Origin: an uncultured Bacteroidota bacterium
Lineage (GTDB): Bacteria > Bacteroidota > Bacteroidia > Bacteroidales > P3
Reading direction: 5' to 3'
NCBI GenBank assembly: GCA_902800395.1
Contig: CADCEC010000001.1
Coordinates: 186,001-250,000, forward strand
DNA length: 64,000 nucleotides
A program made the translations under genes and the position numbers. Positions 61,253 to 64,000 of the stretch are shown here, in pieces (the first letter of the stretch is position 1; every line of letters begins with the position of its first letter). Under the pieces are notes generated by a model. That model searched no databases. It saw nothing but the letters and a program-made list of their open reading frames with translations, and had not been told where the DNA came from.

Positions 61253-61780
61253 TTACAAATGGTTTAAGTCGAGGTGGTCGAGAATGGAGGTGAGGAGGTT
61301 GTCGAGTTCCTGTCGATCTTTAGCTGCTTTACGTGAGAGTGGGGTGGATGGTTGTGAGTTGTATTGGGTAACGGAGGTGAGCGCCTGCTGGTAGGAGAGG
61401 ATAATTTCGTTGTGGCGCTGCAAATCGGGATTCAATGGGTCGGTGTCGACGGGCGGTTCGTTGAAGTCGCGAAGAATTCTGGCCACGGTATCATCGAGCC
61501 CTTCACCACGGATAAGGAGAATTTTTGTGGAGGTAAGGGGACGCTCGATGAGGTAATAGCAGAGATGGCTGATGCTATCGTGGTAGGTGTATAGCGGCCA
61601 TGTGGTATCGAGTATGGGGATGTCATCGGTACGCGCAAGGGCTAGGCGATAGAGATGGTTGAGGTCGTCGGCAAAGAGGTAGTTGGGGGTGTCGGTCTGG
61701 AAGAAGAGTATGGAGATATCGTCGAGGAGTGGGCTCTCGTCTTCGAAGTCGTCGTCAAGGATAAAGGTGTGTTTTTTCAT
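61253..61780 (-). CDS. Protein of unknown function, possibly IPExxxVDY-like
   Basis: A 175-residue soluble acidic protein. The segment NYLFADDLNHLYRLALARTDDIP, then WPLYTYHDSISHLCYYLIE, recalls the layout of the IPExxxVDY family, but the naming motif itself is not seen, so this is weak. It lies six bases after the PflX-like gene and probably shares its transcript. Confidence 0.6.
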   Translation of the reverse strand: MKKHTFILDDDFEDESPLLDDISILFFQTDTPNYLFADDLNHLYRLALARTDDIPILDTTWPLYTYHDSISHLCYYLIERPLTSTKILLIRGEGLDDTVARILRDFNEPPVDTDPLNPDLQRHNEIILSYQQALTSVTQYNSQPSTPLSRKAAKDRQELDNLLTSILDHLDLNHL

Positions 61781-61786
61781 GAGGGA

Positions 61787-62689
61787 CTAAATGGATTCAA
61801 ATGGGTTTTCGTTTGAGAAGTCGGGTCGGTAGTTGTCGCGGGCTTCGAGTTCCTGTATCCAGCCATCGGTGAGCCCCAGCTTTTCGGCATGTGCCACCAC
61901 GGTGGCATACTCCTCTGGGGTGATGCAGCGGTCTAGCGGATGTGGAAGGCCGGGACGTGGCGGGAAGTATTGTGCCATCAGCGAGAGATGGAGTCCAAAG
62001 GGCATAAAGTCGGTCAGCCATTCGAGGCATCGCAAAGAGTTGTCCACCGCTCCAGGCAGGACGAGATGCCGCACGATAAGTCCGCGGTAGGCTTTCCCGT
62101 CCTCGTCGATTTTAAGGCCTCCGCCCACCTGACGTCGCATCTCACGGAGGGCTGCCTGCGCTACCTCAGGATAGTCGGGCGCATGGCTGTAGTCTCGAGC
62201 CAAATAGGCATCCATGTATTTGAAGTCCGGAAGATAGATGTCCACGAGTCCTTCGAGGCTCCGCAACGTCTCTACACTCTCGTAACCACTGCTGTTGTAG
62301 ACCACTGTGGGAGTGAATCCGCGCTGGCGGACGGCTTTTAGTATCTCGGGTATGCGGTTAGCATAATGGGCGGCGGTGACGAAGCCCAGCATGGGAGAGG
62401 AAAGCGGAAAGTGGAAAGTGGAAAACATAGTACAGATGCGGTCGGCGATACTTTCTATACTTTCCACTTTCCACTTTCCACTTTCCGTTTTACTAATTTG
62501 CCAGTTCTGGCAGTAAATGCATTGCAGGTTGCAGTGGGCAAAGAAGAGGTTGACGATGGGGTTCAGAGGAGGCTCCTCGCCTCGATGAACCACCACGGCG
62601 GCTACCTCAAGGTCGGTGGTAGCTCCGCAGAAGCCGCTACCGACAGTGCGGTCTACATTACATGCTCGTGGACAAAGACTACACTTCAT
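61787..62689 (-). CDS. Radical SAM protein, PflX-like (COG1313 type)
   Basis: A 300-residue protein with the cluster motif CNLQCIYCQNW near residue 53. An N-terminal Cys set (CSLCPRACN, GFCGA) is typical of the PflX group of putative glycyl-radical-activating or modifying enzymes. Just after CQNWQIS there is an insert of about 28 residues, made of KTESGKWKVES and FSTFHFPLSS, written by two oppositely oriented GTGGAAA repeats. The downstream GFVTAAHYANRI block is intact. The substrate is unknown. Confidence 0.85.
   Translation of the reverse strand: MKCSLCPRACNVDRTVGSGFCGATTDLEVAAVVVHRGEEPPLNPIVNLFFAHCNLQCIYCQNWQISKTESGKWKVESIESIADRICTMFSTFHFPLSSPMLGFVTAAHYANRIPEILKAVRQRGFTPTVVYNSSGYESVETLRSLEGLVDIYLPDFKYMDAYLARDYSHAPDYPEVAQAALREMRRQVGGGLKIDEDGKAYRGLIVRHLVLPGAVDNSLRCLEWLTDFMPFGLHLSLMAQYFPPRPGLPHPLDRCITPEEYATVVAHAEKLGLTDGWIQELEARDNYRPDFSNENPFESI
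62406..62487. repeat. Inverted pair of 7-bp-repeat tracts inside the radical SAM gene
   Basis: GGAAAGTGGAAAGTGGAAA (62406-62424) and its reverse complement within the TTTCCAC array at 62461-62487. About 36 bases separate them. Both are read in frame. Confidence 0.88.
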
Positions 62690-62711
62690 AACCTATAACC
62701 CATAACCCGTT

Positions 62712-62942
62712 TTATTCCCAGTCGCATACAGAGTAGAATCGGTAAAGACTTCCTTCGAGGTAGATCATATTGTCGCAGGTGACATTGCGGGCATCAACTT
62801 CTTCTTCGGTATAAGTGTGGCTGCTGCCGTCATACCCTTGACAGACGCAGTTTTTATGGCAGGCGGTGAGAAAAAACAGCGAGAGTAGAGCGGCCGTTAG
62901 GGACATTAAAGACTTTAAGGATTTTAGGGACATTAAAGACAT
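62712..62942 (-). CDS. Small Cys-rich lipoprotein, copy C
   Basis: A 76-residue protein from the ATG at 62942 (the frame opens further to a TTG at 62969). The lipoprotein signal ends LSLFFLTAC. After the lipid Cys come a CxC (NCVC), TCDN and a final Cys (VCDWE), matching copies A and B at 54.8-55.4 kb. The first residues (MSLMSLKSLKSLMSLT) are written by a tandem GACATTAAAGAC-type repeat and form the basic/hydrophobic head of the signal. Confidence 0.68.
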   Translation of the reverse strand: MSLMSLKSLKSLMSLTAALLSLFFLTACHKNCVCQGYDGSSHTYTEEEVDARNVTCDNMIYLEGSLYRFYSVCDWE

Positions 62943-62985
62943 AAGGACATATAAATTATCAATTATCAATTCTCAATTCTCATTT
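62897..62985. repeat. Compound repeat between hydE and the lipoprotein gene
   Basis: A 17-base direct repeat (TTAGGGACATTAAAGAC) at 62897-62913 and 62924-62940, with ACATTAAAG variants between. It is followed by a TCAATTATCAATTCTC tract that also writes the last codons of hydE (KMRIEN). Confidence 0.8.
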
Positions 62986-63982
62986 TTCGATAGTCTCCTC
63001 TGTCGACGGGTGTCTCGAAACCAATGGCACCGAGGCGGGCACGGATGTCGGCGACGGTCTCGGCGGCTTCAGAGCCGGTGGAGAGTTTGTTGTTGTAGAT
63101 GGAGTAGAGCGCACGGGTGTCCTGCGGAGAAAGATTGGGCATGATGACATTGGCACCGGCGGCGATGGCGCGCTCGCGTCCTGTGGGGTGGAGGGTGCCG
63201 AGGGCTGTGGTGGCGGGAAGGAGGACGTTCGGGAGCAGCAGGCGCAGGATGGCAATAAGGCGTAACGTGAGTTCGATGCTGCCTGCGGGATGGTGCTCGA
63301 AGGGAGTTCCTGCGGCAGGGATGAAGGGACCGATACCTACCATCTCGGGTCGGAAGTCAGCAATGAAAGCAAGGTCTTTCTTGAGGGTCTCCAGCGTCTG
63401 GAAAGGAGAACCTACCATGAATCCTGTGCCCACTTGGTAGCCGAGGTCGCGCAAGTCCTGAAGACATTGCATGCGGTGCTCGAAGCTCATCTCTGAAGGA
63501 TGCAGCCGTTCATAGTGTGCTTTGTCAGCAGTCTCGTGACGCAGCAGGTAGCGGTCGGCACCGGCCTCACGTAGACGGCGGAAGCTTTCGCGGCCGCGCT
63601 CGCCGAGCGAGAGGGTGACGGCACAGTCGGGGTAACGATGTTTTATCTCTGCAACCCAGTCGCAGAGCACCTCGTCGGTGAACCACGCATCCTCGCCGCC
63701 CTGCAGTACGAAGGTGCGGAATCCTAGCTCATGGCCTGTCCGGCAGCAGTCGAGGATTTGCTCCTTGGTGAGGCGGTATCTTTGTTGTCTGTGGCTGAAC
63801 CGCAAACCGCAGTAGAGGCAGTTGTTCTTGCAGTGACTGGAAATCTCGATAAGGCCGCGGAGGAAGATATTGTGCCCATAGACGCGGTCGCGCAATTCGG
63901 CCGCCTGTATGAAGAGATTGTCAACGGCCACCGGGTCCGAGGTGGTTAGCAGGTAGTCGATATCAAGGGAGGAGATATTCAT
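62966..63982 (-). CDS. hydE: [FeFe]-hydrogenase H-cluster maturase HydE
   Basis: A 338-residue radical SAM enzyme that helps build the di-iron subcluster of [FeFe]-hydrogenase. The CKNNCLYCGLR motif sits near residue 51, with FVLQGGEDAWFTD, LRHETADKAHYERLHP and TGFMVGSPFQT typical of HydE. Its presence implies an [FeFe]-hydrogenase elsewhere in the genome. The last residues come from a junction repeat. It starts 18 bases from the window end, so further hyd genes may lie outside. Confidence 0.93.
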   Translation of the reverse strand: MNISSLDIDYLLTTSDPVAVDNLFIQAAELRDRVYGHNIFLRGLIEISSHCKNNCLYCGLRFSHRQQRYRLTKEQILDCCRTGHELGFRTFVLQGGEDAWFTDEVLCDWVAEIKHRYPDCAVTLSLGERGRESFRRLREAGADRYLLRHETADKAHYERLHPSEMSFEHRMQCLQDLRDLGYQVGTGFMVGSPFQTLETLKKDLAFIADFRPEMVGIGPFIPAAGTPFEHHPAGSIELTLRLIAILRLLLPNVLLPATTALGTLHPTGRERAIAAGANVIMPNLSPQDTRALYSIYNNKLSTGSEAAETVADIRARLGAIGFETPVDRGDYRKMRIEN

Positions 63983-64000
63983 AGACGGAATCTTGCGGTG

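Overview
The window looks like a chromosomal segment of a Bacteroidales bacterium, probably an uncultured gut-type lineage that I cannot name further. Pointers to this are a gingipain-family protease ending in a type IX secretion sorting domain, TamL-like and Kdo-transferase envelope genes, families typical of Bacteroidota (DUF4293, DUF1599, MauE/BT_3928-type proteins, DUF2975 paired with a YozG-like repressor), the archaeal-type ProS, and promoters of the Bacteroidota form TTTG-N19/20-TAnnTTTG. Most genes are GC-moderate and the gaps are AT-rich. There is no rRNA, CRISPR array or transposase. One tRNA (Asn-GTT) is present.

Layout. 1-4.5 kb (minus): two small membrane proteins, HypA, a 942-residue iron-sulfur flavoenzyme and HypB, with no nickel hydrogenase gene in view. 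4.7-11.3 kb: tRNA-Asn, NnrD, an M16 protease, a DUF2975/XRE pair and an arginine-decarboxylase-like enzyme. 11.4-22.2 kb: a long minus-strand run (DUF1599, MauE-like, DUF4293, tsaE, rsfS, ftsH, cdsA, psd, rluA-like, C25 protease, FKBP lipoprotein) closed by a strong hairpin terminator. 22.4-24 kb (plus): folP and the c-di-AMP synthase cdaA. 24-33 kb: a polyprenyl-phosphate sugar transferase, a lipoprotein, a lone HATPase protein, a YfcE-like phosphoesterase, an EamA transporter, TamL, Kdo transferase and an outer-membrane protein. 33-39 kb: proS, a FISUMP-like lipoprotein, an aquaporin, mtaB and a MORN/YwqK-like protein. 39.2-44.9 kb (plus): ispD, then an AT-richer stretch with a Fic protein, a Bro-N protein, a fused CDP-ribitol synthase and a TagF/TarL-type polyol-phosphate transferase. 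44.9-51.2 kb (minus): two glycosyltransferases, a YfhO membrane protein and the c-di-AMP phosphodiesterase PgpH. 51.4-59.6 kb (plus): a secreted protein, ftsK, two small Cys-rich lipoproteins, a MauE/thioredoxin protein, a PurF homologue without the catalytic Cys, and a coiled-coil secreted protein. 59.7-64 kb (minus): pepD, an unknown protein, a PflX-like radical SAM protein, a third Cys-rich lipoprotein and the [FeFe]-hydrogenase maturase hydE.

Two things stand out. First, short-period tandem repeats of a few recurring types (period about 7, 8, 10 or 16) sit at gene junctions, often ending at or within a few bases of the start codon, and also run in frame through conserved enzymes (NnrD, WaaA, MtaB, IspD, YfhO, a radical SAM protein), adding short Asn/Gln/Ser- or Lys/Trp-rich loops. 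Second, several gene sets suggest little-described biology: the HypA-flavoenzyme-HypB-membrane cluster; a CDP-ribitol/polyol-phosphate polymer pathway in a Gram-negative, next to two genes separated by repeats resembling the ispD 3' end; and a PurF-like protein whose glutaminase site has been lost while its PRPP site is kept.
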